Source: Nymphaea colorata (lineage: Eukaryota; Streptophyta; Magnoliopsida; Nymphaeales; Nymphaeaceae). From it: a DNA stretch of 64,000 bases. Every line of letters begins with the position of its first letter. The first letter of the stretch is position 1. Shown here in pieces: positions 51,623-63,439 of the stretch. The notes beneath the pieces were generated by a model. The model was not told where the DNA came from. It saw only the letters and a program-made list of their open reading frames with translations, and did no database searches. The stretch lies in NCBI RefSeq assembly GCF_008831285.2, contig NC_045148.1, forward strand, positions 19,461,002-19,525,001, in the 5' to 3' direction. A program made the position numbers and the translations under genes.

Positions 51623-54100
51623 CTAAAGTTTTTTATTCATCCATGGCAGTGTGTCGGCAAGAGGAGCCCAAAACATCAGGGAGTCTTTCCTGTTGGGTAC
51701 CGATGTTCGAAAGACAGCTGGAACAGGGCATGGTAAACGCGATTCTCGTGCAGGATCTGGACAGTCAGAGCCTGAAATCTGACATAAGAAAATTTTTTTA
51801 AAAAAAAAAAGAAAAAAGAAATCTCCTCTGTTTCTGTCGTTATCCAGAACACATGGTTGCGTTGCCTTAAAGAAAATTATTTTTGGAAGATAATCCTTTT
51901 AAATTAAATTAGTCAATGGTGACAAGCGTCGCGTTCAGAGGCATTTTGGCATTTACTTTGAGGGTAGGAAATAATAATGGCCTTAGCCTCTGGTTCCGAG
52001 CACAATTCAAGGGATTGAATTCAGGCCAAAAATTAGCGCAGGAAAACTTCGGAATATCAAGTTGAATAAGTTGACGAAAGTTCAAGGAAGAAGCTCTTTA
52101 ATCTCAAAGTACCAAGGCAAAGAGTTTTTAGCAAAAAACAACTCAAAGACGAACGTAAACTTAAACAGCAATAGAAGAAGAAGCGCAGAGCATGACAACG
52201 ACGTCCTACCCAGCAGGGCAGGCAGATCAGATCCTGTAACAATTCATGGCTTGAAAAGTGCTTTGACAAAACCAACTTGGAGAGGGGATGAATAAATGAA
52301 CTTTCGGTAATATTTCTTATTTAATGATCAAAAACCCTTCAAAGACCAGATCATTTAAAATGGTCCTGAATTTCGAAAGAAAAAGTTGAGGTGAGTCGCT
52401 GTCTACCACCATGGAAAAACTCAGTCTACAGAAGGGTAGGGTTTAGACTTGACCTAAGGTGTCCTTACCATAGCACCCTGTATAAAGCTTCTTTTACAAC
52501 CTGTAACTTCAGTAACCGCTTGAAATTTATCCATTTATCGTTATCAGATGGAAGTGCTCATGATCTTACTCCAACTAAGCAAGCACCATCAACTAGCGCA
52601 TCATCAACTGCTCTGCATATAGTTAGGCAATAATCATGTCAATTATCTCGAACTCCCTAAAAAGTCAAATATGGTAGGGACTCTTTCTTCCGTTCGTGTC
52701 AGTTCTGTCCAGAAGGAGAGAAGATCACAGCTCCATAGCAGAAGAGCCAAAAAACTAAGGATTCCCAGTTGCACATTTGAAATTTGAAAAGAGAGAAACA
52801 CCATAAAGTTTGTAGGAAAAGATATTAACAAAACAGAGAGAAGTTCTAATGTCATGAAGCAGTAACTGAAACGTGATCCTGTGTTTGTCATTATTCTCGT
52901 TGCAGTAATGGCAGAACTAGCTTTGCTTTTTACGATACGTCCAAGTTCAAGGGGTAATTATATATATATATATATATATAATCACCAATTGTGTGCAAAG
53001 TATGAAAGAGTTGTACTGCTCATACGCGTCACAAGTTGGTGGGATTCACAAGATGCTCCAACACTAGGAAGGACCCCATAAAGCGTGAAATGTGAAGTAG
53101 CCCTGTTCATTTGACACTAGGAGCAACTCATCTTGCGTAATAGCTAAACAGTACGCCAATTATACTAACTTTTCTAAAGTTTCAAATGAAATGAGTTGTT
53201 AAACCATCTCTGTAAGTACAGAAAGAATGATTTCCACGCACTTCTGTATCTCATTGCTTGTTCATATACGTAGTGTCAACTGTAGTTCAACTACCCACCT
53301 TTAAGGAGATACTTTCAGTAATATTTTCCTGTAGATGCATTACTCAACGAATATGACAACTGAAAAAAATGATGCCACTTGTTTATGAGAGTGATTGAAC
53401 TTGACATGCCTGCCAGTGCATGTTGTAGATACTAAAAATATAATAGAAAACGGAACCTACAGTCAAAGATATCCCAAGGCACAACCCTAGAATTTGACTA
53501 TTTGTTGATCGAAAAACACTAGAGAACAAAAATCCAGCTAAAACATCACATGATTGGAGTTAGGCAAGAGAGAGATCCGTGAAAAGAGCAATTTGGCCAT
53601 TTCGGTGCCTGTATTAAGGGCACACAATGAGGTGAGCGTCCGTGCATCATGGCGTCGAATGCTAGGTAGTGGACCCTTCTGCACTGGGTTCGGATCAATG
53701 GCTCAAAAAGACTTCAAATATGCAAAACCCACCTTCGAATTCACTCTCAGATATGCAAAAATTGATGAGAACTTGATATGTCTACATCAAGGCAGCAGCT
53801 CATTTTCCAAACCCAACATGAATCTGACATCTTGTATTTAACCAACTTCCATATTTTGAAAAACTACACCCTGCAAATCAAATTTCGGTCCGTTGAATTG
53901 TCTAACCTGAATATGAACCATGCTTTCCCGAAGGCTACCAATCAAGGTCTATCATGCCGGATGTAAGTCTGACTTTATTAATAATCTTCACCGGTTGCAT
54001 CAGTCTGTCAACTCATGCACAAGCCAACTTCCTGCCCAGCAAAGATCTCATGAAAACATTTGTCCAATGGTCTCCTATGAACATTCAACAAAGAATATAT

Positions 54101-54153
<53 letters not shown>

Positions 54154-55080
54154 CTTTCCATGAGAGATTGAGGCGTTTAGGATATTTTTCCTGCCATAGC
54201 AGTTGGTTGAATTGAATACAGTCGGTGGTATTTAACACCGATGTTATCATGATAACAATCGGGAGAGGAAGAGGTCTATCTGCTCGCCAATTGAAGGCCA
54301 AGTATCACTATCATGTGGTAGGATCTAAAGAAAAGTGCAGTTGGTATGTGGCTCAATCACATCGATTGGAGGCAGCACTACCATGTGCAGCTCGTCCCTC
54401 CTGCTGCCTTCCCATTAAAAGCCAGCAGCTGGTCCAGATTTTGAGTCAATGCAGCTTGGCTTGCAACCATGACTTTTCTGATTAGCCTCAAGGGGAGTAG
54501 CGTACCTGGTTGGACTGGTAAGCCTGTGAAAGGCCGCCACTTTAGTTGATGAGTATCTGACTCCCCATATAGGTCCTGAAATATTAAGGGGAAAAGGGAA
54601 GGAGCTTAACCACCTTCAAGGAACAACCTCTCCCAAAATCTCATTATGAGTTTTTTACCCTTCTTTGATTCCTGAGTTCGTCTTGAGAAACTCCCACAAA
54701 AATTTTGAAGGATTCACGGTACATACAAGTTTATGGTTACTTGGGAAACCAATTTTCAGTTCTGGGCAATTCCAAAACAACCCAAATAAGAAGCATTTCT
54801 TCCTGTTTGTATTGAGGATGTATGTTTTAATATGCATGTGACATGAGAGACTTCATACCTGTCAACAGTTTACGGCATATCTCACCGTTTTCGAGTTCTT
54901 CAAATTTGTGATCATGTGGGCATAAACCTAATCCGTTCACTTTCAGGGTTTCTAATTTCATATAGTTGAAACTGATAAGGTACACCGAAATCATACTCCC
55001 ATTTGGCTCTACCAAATGCATCAGACTCTGTTCCGAAACAACATGCTAAGGCCAATGGGGAGTATCCTTCACAATGCATT
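51623..55080 (-). CDS. Possible multi-exon minus-strand gene or gene relic, unrecognised
   Basis: Several exon-like blocks carry good minus-strand splice signals: 54575-54506 (acceptor ATATTTCAG|, donor CCAG|GTACGC); 54471-54377 or so (acceptor CTAATCAG|, about 32 open codons with QAALTQNLDQLLAFNG, donor ACATG|GTAGTG); a short block near 53952-53910 (RESMVHIQ|GTTAGA); 52612-52570 (acceptor CTATATGCAG| after a CTAAC branch-like word, VDDALVDGACLVG, donor GGA|GTAAGA); and 51778-51623 (long pyrimidine tract, TCAG|, 51 codons then TAG). The first two join in phase. Upstream, 55080-54840 contains YSPLALACCFGTESDAFG and CPHDHKFEELENGEICRK in two different frames, suggesting a frameshift or missed intron. 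I could not build one continuous model or recognise the product; a decayed gene is possible. Confidence 0.3.
52960..52981. repeat. (AT)n microsatellite
   Basis: About eleven AT units. Confidence 0.9.
54104..54149. repeat. (CT)n microsatellite
   Basis: About 23 uninterrupted CT units, the longest simple repeat of its kind here. Confidence 0.97.
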
Positions 55081-55100
55081 TCATTGTTTAGGATCATCAT

Positions 55101-57811
55101 TATTCAGAAACTGTGAACATTAGGAACGGGGCTAATGATGTAACTTCAACATTTGAGCCGCATTCATTGATACCATTGTTTTAAGGTCATGGCTGGGAAC
55201 ACATTGTTCAGGAACAAGACCTTCTCTCTTTGCCACTCATAACACCAAGAGAAGCAACGAGGATGAAGAAAAAGAAGAAGGCGGAAGGAGTTTTTTATGT
55301 GGTTTGCGGACAAAATTCTCCAACATGACCGCACAGAGCGAGCAGAAGTGCATGAAAAATAACCGCTCTCTCTCTCTTAAACATAGGGATTGAGGCAAAT
55401 ATAAAATTACATGTAGTGCTCCACACTCCAACACATAGTGCATGCTTTATTGCGGATTCAGTACTGCCCGACAAGAGAGTAAGGATTGTCATTGATCTCT
55501 CAACTACCAAAAGCATGAAAAGGAGCTCTAAAACAGCTTCCAGTGTTCAAAAGTCCAAGACTTTGAAAATTGTACGTGCAATCTTGAGAAGTTTACTTGT
55601 GTGGTTGGTTTTCATATCTAGGTAATGAACAACCATGAGTTCCTTAAGGAGGAGACTACCAAATCCTGTTTTCCTTAACCTGGGCGTTACAACCTGTGCT
55701 TTATGGAGCTAAGAGGGTGGCATCAAGAAGAAGGTGTACTTAAATCTATTTTAATCACCAACACAATCTTTGACCCCAAAAAAAAAAACATGCAAAAAGA
55801 CCTCAATAATAACTTTCATCCAGGGAAGGGCTTCCTCTTTATATTTTCCTAGTAGGGGCCTCTTTTTCCTTATCAACTGTAAAAAAAAAATGTTGGGTTT
55901 GATAGCTTCATATTTGAGATCTGAGACCGATTTGCTAAATAAATCTAAGGTTTATGAAATTTAGCAGATTTCAAATACCGTCTAATAGAAAGCCGAAGCT
56001 TTTATCCAACCCCTTGTCCTCTTAAGGTTCAATGCTTCGAAGACTCGGAGTGCTACTCCTACTATACTTCAGCTTGCGCATTGGTGACATTTCGCTCACA
56101 GTACAAAAGGTTGACGCCTCTAACATTTGAAATGAAAATTGACCACTTAACAGCCTCCACCGGCCCAACCATCTTAATGACTTGTATATTGGTTTTTCTC
56201 AATTAGGGTTTTCGTACAACCCTTTTGTACATTACAAAGAAAAAAAAAAAAGGTCATGGCCTATCCCACCCCGCTACGTAAAAGTTAGTTTATGAACCGA
56301 CTCACGAATCAATGGCCGATTCTGGATGAACTGACGTGCTGCAGCCGAACGTGTTAAAAAAAAAATGTTTTCTAAAAAGTAAATAAATAATGAAGAAAAG
56401 TAATTAAAAGAATTCTTAACATATATTAAAAATAGTTCAAGATTGAGAATCAATACATTCATGGCCAACCAAAAACATCTGAATCAGATACATAAAATCC
56501 TCATGAACTCGTGCATTGACACAAAAAAGGGAAAAAATGGTGCAAGCCACTTAATTTCATCAACAAAATTTGGTCAAAGAATTTGGAAAACTGCATAAAA
56601 TAGTCCTGCCCGTTCTATTGAAATTTCAACTTTCGAATTCCCAGGATGTGGTCAAGTATTAGATTGAAAAATCCAGTACAACTGTCCAACGGTCCTCTTC
56701 TCATTCTTTTCCTCCTATACTTGCACAACTTTCAAAAAGATGGTTCCTTTTCTTGAACTCTTTATTCTTTGTCCCAGTTACGCAAAAGCAGAAGCATAAT
56801 TGTAGAATGAGCGACCGAATCATGATTCAATTACTGAAGTCAGTAAACAAAGAAAAAAGAACGTTGCAGTAACTTTGCTTGCACTAAGTGACGCAGTTTT
56901 GCATGCATGCCAAGAGATCAGAAATTCATTCTATTTCCATTAGCACGAATACATCAAACTGAAACACATGGCTGCTACGTTACATAAGAAGTTGAGATAA
57001 ATCGCAACCCTTATTGACAAGCTTACTTTCATAAAAGTTTAAAATGTTATTGTTTCCAACTATTGCACTTATTATATGGAGAAAACATATATGTGCGAAA
57101 TATATCGTCGATTTGATAGGACAAGTCTTGCACAGTCCCCACCAAACATGTTGTAGCGTTTCATACTGTTTCATGGTCATAAAAATCTCGAACTCATTTA
57201 GAGGAGCAGATTTTCATATTGAAACATTGAGATTCAAAGAACACATACTGTCGCATTTCGTGCTTTTGGGTATGCAATTGCAAGAAAAAACTCAAAATCT
57301 GGTAAGAGGTATATCCAAAATCATAAAATTCCAGGATTAATTAGGACGTTTTCACAGTTAGGAATATAAATGGATCAGATGTTCGATGTTGAATTGTGTT
57401 TATATGGATCTGGTAAAGAAAACTTTGGTTCTGTTTACAGATCAGATTCAAATTTGAATTAAGTCTGCAATGGTATAACCTATTCTGAATCCAAATTCAC
57501 TAAGTACCCCCATGAAAATGCAAACATAAAAGTTGGTGTTTATGCTCAAAAAGATTTGAGTCCAAAGCATTTTGAAATATGGATTTGAATCTGAATCCAA
57601 TCACCTAAGATTCGACTAACCCAAATTTGATAAGTCTGAAACCGACTCAAATTCGAACCATTTAGAATCCCTATATGCATGAGAGTGACATACTAGAGTT
57701 GTCAAAAGTAAGGTAAAACTCTGAATGCGCATCAACTAAGTCACATTTATTCCTTTCTTATGAGTGCACGCCTCCTTCCACTGGAATACAGCATCTGATC
57801 GTCCCATTATG
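55101..57811. other. Intergenic, no supported gene
   Basis: The part 55290-55620 has moderate GC and is open on both strands, and may belong to the possible minus-strand gene downstream of it. Beyond 55.7 kb the sequence is AT-rich, with an AT-rich dispersed repeat at 57425-57672. Confidence 0.4.
57425..57672. repeat. Dispersed AT-rich repeat, fourth block
   Basis: TTCAAATTTGAATTAAG, GGATTTGAATCTGAATCC and CAAATTCGAACC words, ending TTTAGAATCCCTA. Confidence 0.5.
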
Positions 57812-57820
57812 ATATATATA
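57812..57820 (+). promoter_or_regulatory. TATA box of NHL gene 1
   Basis: ATATATATA about 105 bp before the ATG at 57926. Confidence 0.6.
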
Positions 57821-57925
57821 CATGTCATCTCAAACTGCAGAAACACCTACCTTCTTATAAAGACCACGCTGAAGCAACGCTACCAAACTCAAAACCACTA
57901 GACAAAGACCCACTTGTTTGCCAAA

Positions 57926-58621
57926 ATGTCGAGCCCAGTTTGGTTGCCACCCCCACCCAACAGGAACCGCCCCTTGACCCAGACCCAGCCGCAGCCGCCA
58001 CCGCCGCGCCGAACCAGGCAATACTATGCGAATCGAGTCAAGGAGAGCCTCACAAGCCGCGCCGTTAGATGCGTGTGCGCCATCTTCTTGACCCTCCTCC
58101 TCATCTTTGGTGTCATTGCATTTGTTCTATGGCTCAGCCTGCGCCCACACAGGCCAAGGTTTCACATAGAGGGCTTCTCGTTTCCAGGCATCAGCCAAAA
58201 CGGTAGTCTCCAAAACACGCTTATCACGATCAATTTCACGATCCGAAATCCCAATCAGAAAATCGGGATCCACTACGACAGCATGGAGGCCCAAGTCTTC
58301 TATAGGGAACGACTGCTTGGGCAGACCCCGTTGGTCTCCCACTTCTATCAAGGTCCCAAGAACACCACCGTGGTCCTAGGCCAGGTCAATGCCACGCCGC
58401 TGCCCGCCACCGATCCCGTTTGGCAGAGCATCGTCTCCGATCGGTCCACCGGCAAGGTCGGATTCAGGATAGAGATGACGATCGAGGTCCGGTCGAAGGT
58501 CGCGTCGTGGAACGCCCGGAAGGCCCACGCGATGCACGTCGAGTGCCTGGTGGATGTGGGCTCGGATGGGTTGATCTTGCCGGAGTCCGTCGACCGAAGG
58601 TGTCCGGTTTACATTTACTAG
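57926..58621 (+). CDS. NDR1/HIN1-like (NHL) protein, LEA_2 family
   Basis: 231 codons, intronless, starting at the first ATG (context AAAATGTCG). Residues 1-40 are a Pro/Gln/Arg-rich cytosolic tail (PQPPPPRRTRQYY). Residues about 46-71 are the single membrane segment (CAIFLTLLLIFGVIAFVLWLSL), followed by RPHRPRF, the standard family junction. The outside-facing LEA_2 domain covers about 80-210 with the hallmark TIRNPNQKIGIHYD, then VFYRERLLGQ and FYQGPKNT. It ends CPVYIY. NHL proteins are type II plasma-membrane proteins related to NDR1, linked to pathogen and abiotic stress responses. Several N-glycosylation sequons lie in the outer domain. Coding GC is far above the flanks. It is not closely similar to the neighbouring NHL gene, so the pair is not a recent duplication. 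Confidence 0.94.
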   Translation: MSSPVWLPPPPNRNRPLTQTQPQPPPPRRTRQYYANRVKESLTSRAVRCVCAIFLTLLLIFGVIAFVLWLSLRPHRPRFHIEGFSFPGISQNGSLQNTLITINFTIRNPNQKIGIHYDSMEAQVFYRERLLGQTPLVSHFYQGPKNTTVVLGQVNATPLPATDPVWQSIVSDRSTGKVGFRIEMTIEVRSKVASWNARKAHAMHVECLVDVGSDGLILPESVDRRCPVYIY

Positions 58622-60717
58622 TGTCAAATTAATGCTTTTAGGCATTTGGCTTGTTTATGTGATTTTGTGTAAAAACGATTCAATTCTGCGATGTGTAGTA
58701 ATGAAGCAGCTCTTTATGGAAACTCATACCCCAAGTCTTTCTCATAAACAAAAATGTTTTATAAAATGCTCAAAAATTTGAAATTATAAAAATCGGTGCA
58801 TCTCATATCAATTTTATGTTAGGAGTCGTGAACATGATCTTTTTGGGTTTGGAACATATAGGCGAAGGAAAAAACATTTGGAACACCGACGGCACATCGG
58901 CAGACGCCCGTATACCAGACGGAGTTTAGGGCGCGTTTGAGGGAGAGGGACGATGGGTCATCCTTCAAGACAAGGCATCTGTCGCACCATATGTCTTTGA
59001 GAGATTATTTGGAAAGTAATGTGTATAAATAACACAAAGAGTGAATAAAGAAAACTCACAATGTATTTTTCGTAGAAAGTATATACATCACGAGGGAGGT
59101 AAGAAAAGAGAATAATTTCAACTTGTTTACATAGAATTGGTTGAAACCACTTACAAGATTCCTGCCGACCATTCAAAACAAGGACTCTTGTTACATAAAC
59201 TTGGGACCGGATTAGATGGTGCTCGTGAACATTCAAGCATAAACTAAAAATTCAACATAAACAAAGAAAGTACATAATAAAGCAAAGGATTATACCGACT
59301 CTAGACACATGATAACACCAGCAAGTCTCTGATTTTTTGTGGCACACCAATATGACAACGAGAAAAGGTAAATAAAATTTGATTGAATGTCATGAGATCA
59401 GCCTTTAATTTGTGGGCAGCATTTGGATGCTTTCGGTTCGATGAAAGCCTCAAATATGTGAGGATTTGAGAGGAAGAATCTTTCTTTTTGGTATGAAGAC
59501 TAAGTTAAATGCCACAATTCATGTCTTTTATGGGTTAAATTCCTTGAGCATAACCGTACCTGAATTTGACTAACATATAAAAAACAAATGTGGACATAAA
59601 TATTATTTGAATATCTGACTTTGTTTTGATGTATCTGGTGAAAAGAAGTTGGATTTGAACTATCTGAATCTGGACCTAAATCCAAGTACAACGAGACAAA
59701 TTCCGATCATGAATGTCATATTAATGGCCAAGTCCACATTTGGATTAGTGGCTGATCTGAGATCCGTACCAATCTTAAACTTGTGGATCCCTCACCCGAC
59801 CCACCAATCCACCATGCACCACAAATCCATGGTTTTATCACTACAGCATGGATCGATCTCATGTCAGACTTGGATTCGAAATCGGAAGATATGGTTAGAC
59901 GTAGCTCTATAGAAGTACATGTAACTCTTGTGTTAGTCACTAAAAATTCTCATTTACTTGGTAACATGGTGAGGTTAATTACGTTTTCCATATTAATGAT
60001 ATAAAGTACTAATACGAGTGTTCAAAATAAAAAGTAAAGGATCCCAAGAGACTAGATTGAGCCCTCACTCTTACCTTCTGTTATGAATTGTTTTGTTGCA
60101 TTGTTCATGCAAAAGAATTAAACATGAAAAAAAATATCTCATTAAAAAATAGTATTGGATTTGGATTTAAGAAATGACATCAGATCATATTAGAATTCAG
60201 ATTCAGATATGCATAAATATCTGGTTGATTTCAAATTCAAATTTATATTGAATTTAAATTTAAATAAATATCATATATATATATATATAATTCTCTTACG
60301 TTTTGAAAATCAATGAAATTCAAAATTTAGGTTCGAATAGTTATATTTAACTATGAATGTACAAGTCGAATTTGGATTGGATTTAAATTATAAAATTGGA
60401 TTTCAAACTCAGATTGAAATTTAGATATGACTTTTCTTTATATTAGTATTAAAATCTAATTGTATAAATATTAAAAAAAATATATTGAAATCTAATTGTA
60501 TAAATATTCAAAAAAAAAAAAAGACGGATTCGATTAAGAATATATCCGAGCCAAATCGTTGACATGCCTGCCTTCCAAGTCCGCCCCTTTTCATTCCTCT
60601 TCCTGATTAACGACACCTGAACGCGCCACCTCCCTCCTTTCTTCCTCCTTTCCTTTCGTTTTTCCTCTCTCCTTCCTTTCCAGTTTCCACCCTTTTCCGG
60701 TGGGGCCAGTGCAGCTC
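58622..60717. other. Intergenic between the two NHL genes
   Basis: AT-rich, with (AT)n at 60272-60289 and a large AT-rich dispersed repeat at 60160-60570. A GC-rich patch at 58880-58945 stands out, but no gene is supported. Confidence 0.5.
60160..60570. repeat. Dispersed AT-rich repeat, fifth block
   Basis: GAATTCAGATTCAGATAT, TCAAATTCAAATTTATATT and GGATTGGATTTAAATT words. It contains the internal direct repeat TTGAAATCTAATTGTATAAATATT(C)AAAAAAA at about 60451-60520 and ends GCCAAATCGTTGACATGCC, like the end of the block at 18306. Confidence 0.55.
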
Positions 60718-60723
60718 TATATC
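60718..60723 (+). promoter_or_regulatory. TATA box of NHL gene 2
   Basis: TATATC 71 bp before the ATG. The leader between them is strongly CT-rich, as in many plant core promoters. Confidence 0.55.
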
Positions 60724-60793
60724 AAAGCCACCAATCCCCTCATTCTCTTTCCCAACCTTCTCTCCTTCTCTTCGATCCCTCTCTCTTTCAGCC

Positions 60794-61354
60794 ATGGGTG
60801 ACAGCCATTGCATTTGCTGCTGCCGGTGCATCTCCTTTGTTATCCTGCTGGGTCTCACCACGCTCTTCTCGTGGCTCGCCGTCCGGCCCAATGGGCCGAC
60901 GATCTCCGTGACCGCCATCTACATGCCTGCCCTCAACCGGACGTCCGGCGAGTACCGCCGGAACGCCACCGCTCGGAACAACACCATCGCCGTCGACATC
61001 AGGTTGGTGAACCCCAACAAGGACAGCGGCATCCACTACGACGGCCTCAACGTCAGCCTCTACTTCAAGGACTCGGGGAAGCTTGTCGGTGGGGCCCCCA
61101 TTCCGGCTTTCTACCAGGGGAAGCAGAAGAAGGCGCAAAAGCAGGCGGCGTTCAACGGGACTGGGGAAGGATGGGAGGCGGTTTTCCGGGAAGGCTCGAA
61201 CGGCACGTTGGTTTTCCGGGTGGTTTTGGGGACGTTGGTGAGGTACAAGGTGGTGGGGTGGAACACGGGGCGGCACTCCGGGGAGTATGTTGGGGAGGTG
61301 CCGGTCGGTGTGGATGGAGCGAACGAAGGCAAGCAGGCGACCAAGTTGAAGTGA
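60794..61354 (+). CDS. NDR1/HIN1-like (NHL) protein, LEA_2 family, short N-terminus
   Basis: 186 codons, intronless, start context AGCCATGGG. The N-terminus is a cysteine cluster (CICCCRC, residues 6-12) suited to S-acylation, running straight into the membrane segment (about 12-30, FVILLGLTTLFSWLAV) and the RPNGP junction. The LEA_2 domain covers about 36-165 with IRLVNPNKDSGIHYDGLNVSLYF, FYQGKQKK and LVRYKVVGWNTGRH. Five NxT/S sequons lie in the outer domain. The family sits in the plasma membrane with the C-terminal domain outside and is tied to stress and defence signalling. It lacks the long proline-rich cytosolic tail of the other NHL gene and belongs to a different subgroup. Coding GC is very high. 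The C-terminus is Lys-rich. Confidence 0.94.
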   Translation: MGDSHCICCCRCISFVILLGLTTLFSWLAVRPNGPTISVTAIYMPALNRTSGEYRRNATARNNTIAVDIRLVNPNKDSGIHYDGLNVSLYFKDSGKLVGGAPIPAFYQGKQKKAQKQAAFNGTGEGWEAVFREGSNGTLVFRVVLGTLVRYKVVGWNTGRHSGEYVGEVPVGVDGANEGKQATKLK

Positions 61355-63430
61355 TCAGAACAAGACGTTATAAGAGTCGGCTTTTTTCTCTTCTCCTTTG
61401 TCTCATAGGCCAAAGCAGCAATTTTCTTATTCTGTATTATTCATTGTTTGTTTTTGCAAAAAGTACTTCTTCGTTCGATAGCAAAACCAGCAGGCTTGTG
61501 AATAAAAAGACAGATCGAGTTCCCGTGATTCTCGACAATGGATAGCTCCAAGAAAAGCCATTGAAGCTGCACATGGTTAGGCATGGATGGATCAGTTGGT
61601 GAACTACGCAAGAAATATTCATCCAAGCTTGTAACTAATAACTAATGAAATTTAAGTATGTCTTATAGAGTAACAAAATTCATAATTTCGGACCTGATTT
61701 TGATTCTATTGAGTCAAGTAGAAAATTGTATCTCATATCCAAATTCAGTATGCAATTTTATAACCAAATCCAAATGTTAATCCGATATCTGGCCAACATC
61801 AGATAGAAACCCAACCTGATTACATTTTAACATCGGACCTATGTTGTCAGATCCAAATACAGTTTTAGCAAATAGGCTTCCGAATCCTAGTCCAAATCCA
61901 ATCCATGATCAGAACTCGGATCATGGACTTATGTGCTTCTGGTAAAAATGCATACATATCAGAAGCTAACCATCCGGTCATATCAATGTTTTTAACAATA
62001 TCAATTCACTGTCGTGAACTTATTCATCTTCAATGTAATCGAGGCAGTTTTTGTTTGCTCTTTTCTGTTTGATTTCGATGCATTAATTTGTGCTTATGCA
62101 TATATAACTTGCTTACTTTCAGATTATGTTGATTAAAACTCATATACTTGTTTGCTTTCTGATTAGGCTAAGCATCATGAAGGAAAGAATCCTCTTTAAG
62201 ATTTTTCTTTCCAAAAAATATCGTGCTCAGGAAAGGAATTCCAAGTTCTAAAGATGTGTGGGTGTCAACATAGTTCATTTTTATATTATGAGAAGGCCTT
62301 TAAACTTTTGTGAGAACATAATTGAAAAGATTACGAAATGTTGCTCCCTTGTAAATGAGATCACAGTAGAAGTTAAGTTATCCCCATGTTTATATGCAAA
62401 ATTTTTTACTAAGTCAATCTCTCCCTCAAATCGCAAAGCAATCAAATAATTAGTTCCAAAACATAGAAAGAATTTTATATTGTTTTGCAATGAATATCTC
62501 ATCTATTTGCAAAGAATTAAGAATAGTCTTGCATAGTTCATTTTGAAAAATCTTTAAGGGGCCATTTGATATATCCCGAATCATGAAATTTTAGAAACAA
62601 GTACTCATTTTTAAGAAATTTAAATTATTAAACAAACAAAGTATTTTGTTTATGAAATTAAGAAACTCTAAAATTTTGATTCCATTCGGGTTTGAGGAGG
62701 GCTTATGATTCTGGAATCTCCAATAAATTATTGAATCAAAATTCCAAACCATCAAACATACCATATGTATTTACTACTTTGTATATAACATCGGCAGTTG
62801 TTTGTCAAAATTTTGTCTTCGAAAAAAAAAAAAAACTTGCACAAGTTGGGTTTAAACTGATCATCAACATATGATCCTGAGAGAGATAACAAATGCTTTG
62901 AACGCTTGGATTTCAACCTCAATATAGGTGAAGTTTAATTACCATCAAAGAAGTTGGTATAGCTGGTCGACTTTTGGCTACAAAAAATGGTCAGAGTCAA
63001 AAGTTCGAGACTCCAGCCATCTTCACAAGACTAAGCAAGTAACTGGATTCAGATTTATAGTCAGATTTGGACTTTATTTTTTAAACACAAGTTGTATATA
63101 TTCAACTAGCATAAGAACTGACGTTTTATATGTAACTAGGTAAGTGTTCATTTAATTCCATTCAAACGTTAGATTTGATTTAAAATTCTACTATGGAACT
63201 GTATAACTGATTTCAAATCCAAATAGTAATTGCATTTGTATACAACAGATGATCCTCGCCATAATCCGACTAACACTTGGTTATGTAACAGTGCTTCCTT
63301 CTTGAGCCAAATGCTAGCCTCTCTACCTGTAATGATATTGATTTTAGATCTGGATTTTATCCATCTAAGTCGAGAAGCGTGCGGGTCCACGTTCTTCAAA
63401 ATTCCCATGAGACAGAGGTAAACTCCTTGA
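61355..63430. other. Intergenic, AT-rich repeats, no supported gene
   Basis: Holds a dispersed AT-rich repeat at 61680-61935 (ATCCAAATTCAG, CCAAATCCAATCC), a MITE-like block at 62557-62763 and more repeat-like words at 63040-63240. Confidence 0.45.
62557..62763. mobile_element. MITE-like element
   Basis: Left end GGGGCCATTTGATATATCCC, right end CCAAACCATCAAACATACC. The termini are imperfectly inverted (GGCCATTTGAT against GGTATGTTTGATGG). The interior is AT-rich and itself partly inverted (TGAAATTTTAGAAAC, AAACTCTAAAATTTTGATT). No clear target-site duplication. Confidence 0.45.
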
Positions 63431-63439
63431 GCCGGATCC

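Noticed and set aside
57914-57925. Upstream in-frame start for NHL gene 1
   Set aside because: The codon at 57914 is TTG; the first ATG is at 57926 with a good context.
60808-61545. 245-codon open frame overlapping NHL gene 2 in another frame
   Set aside because: It is a GC-driven shadow: the LEA_2 motifs are all in the 60794-61354 frame.
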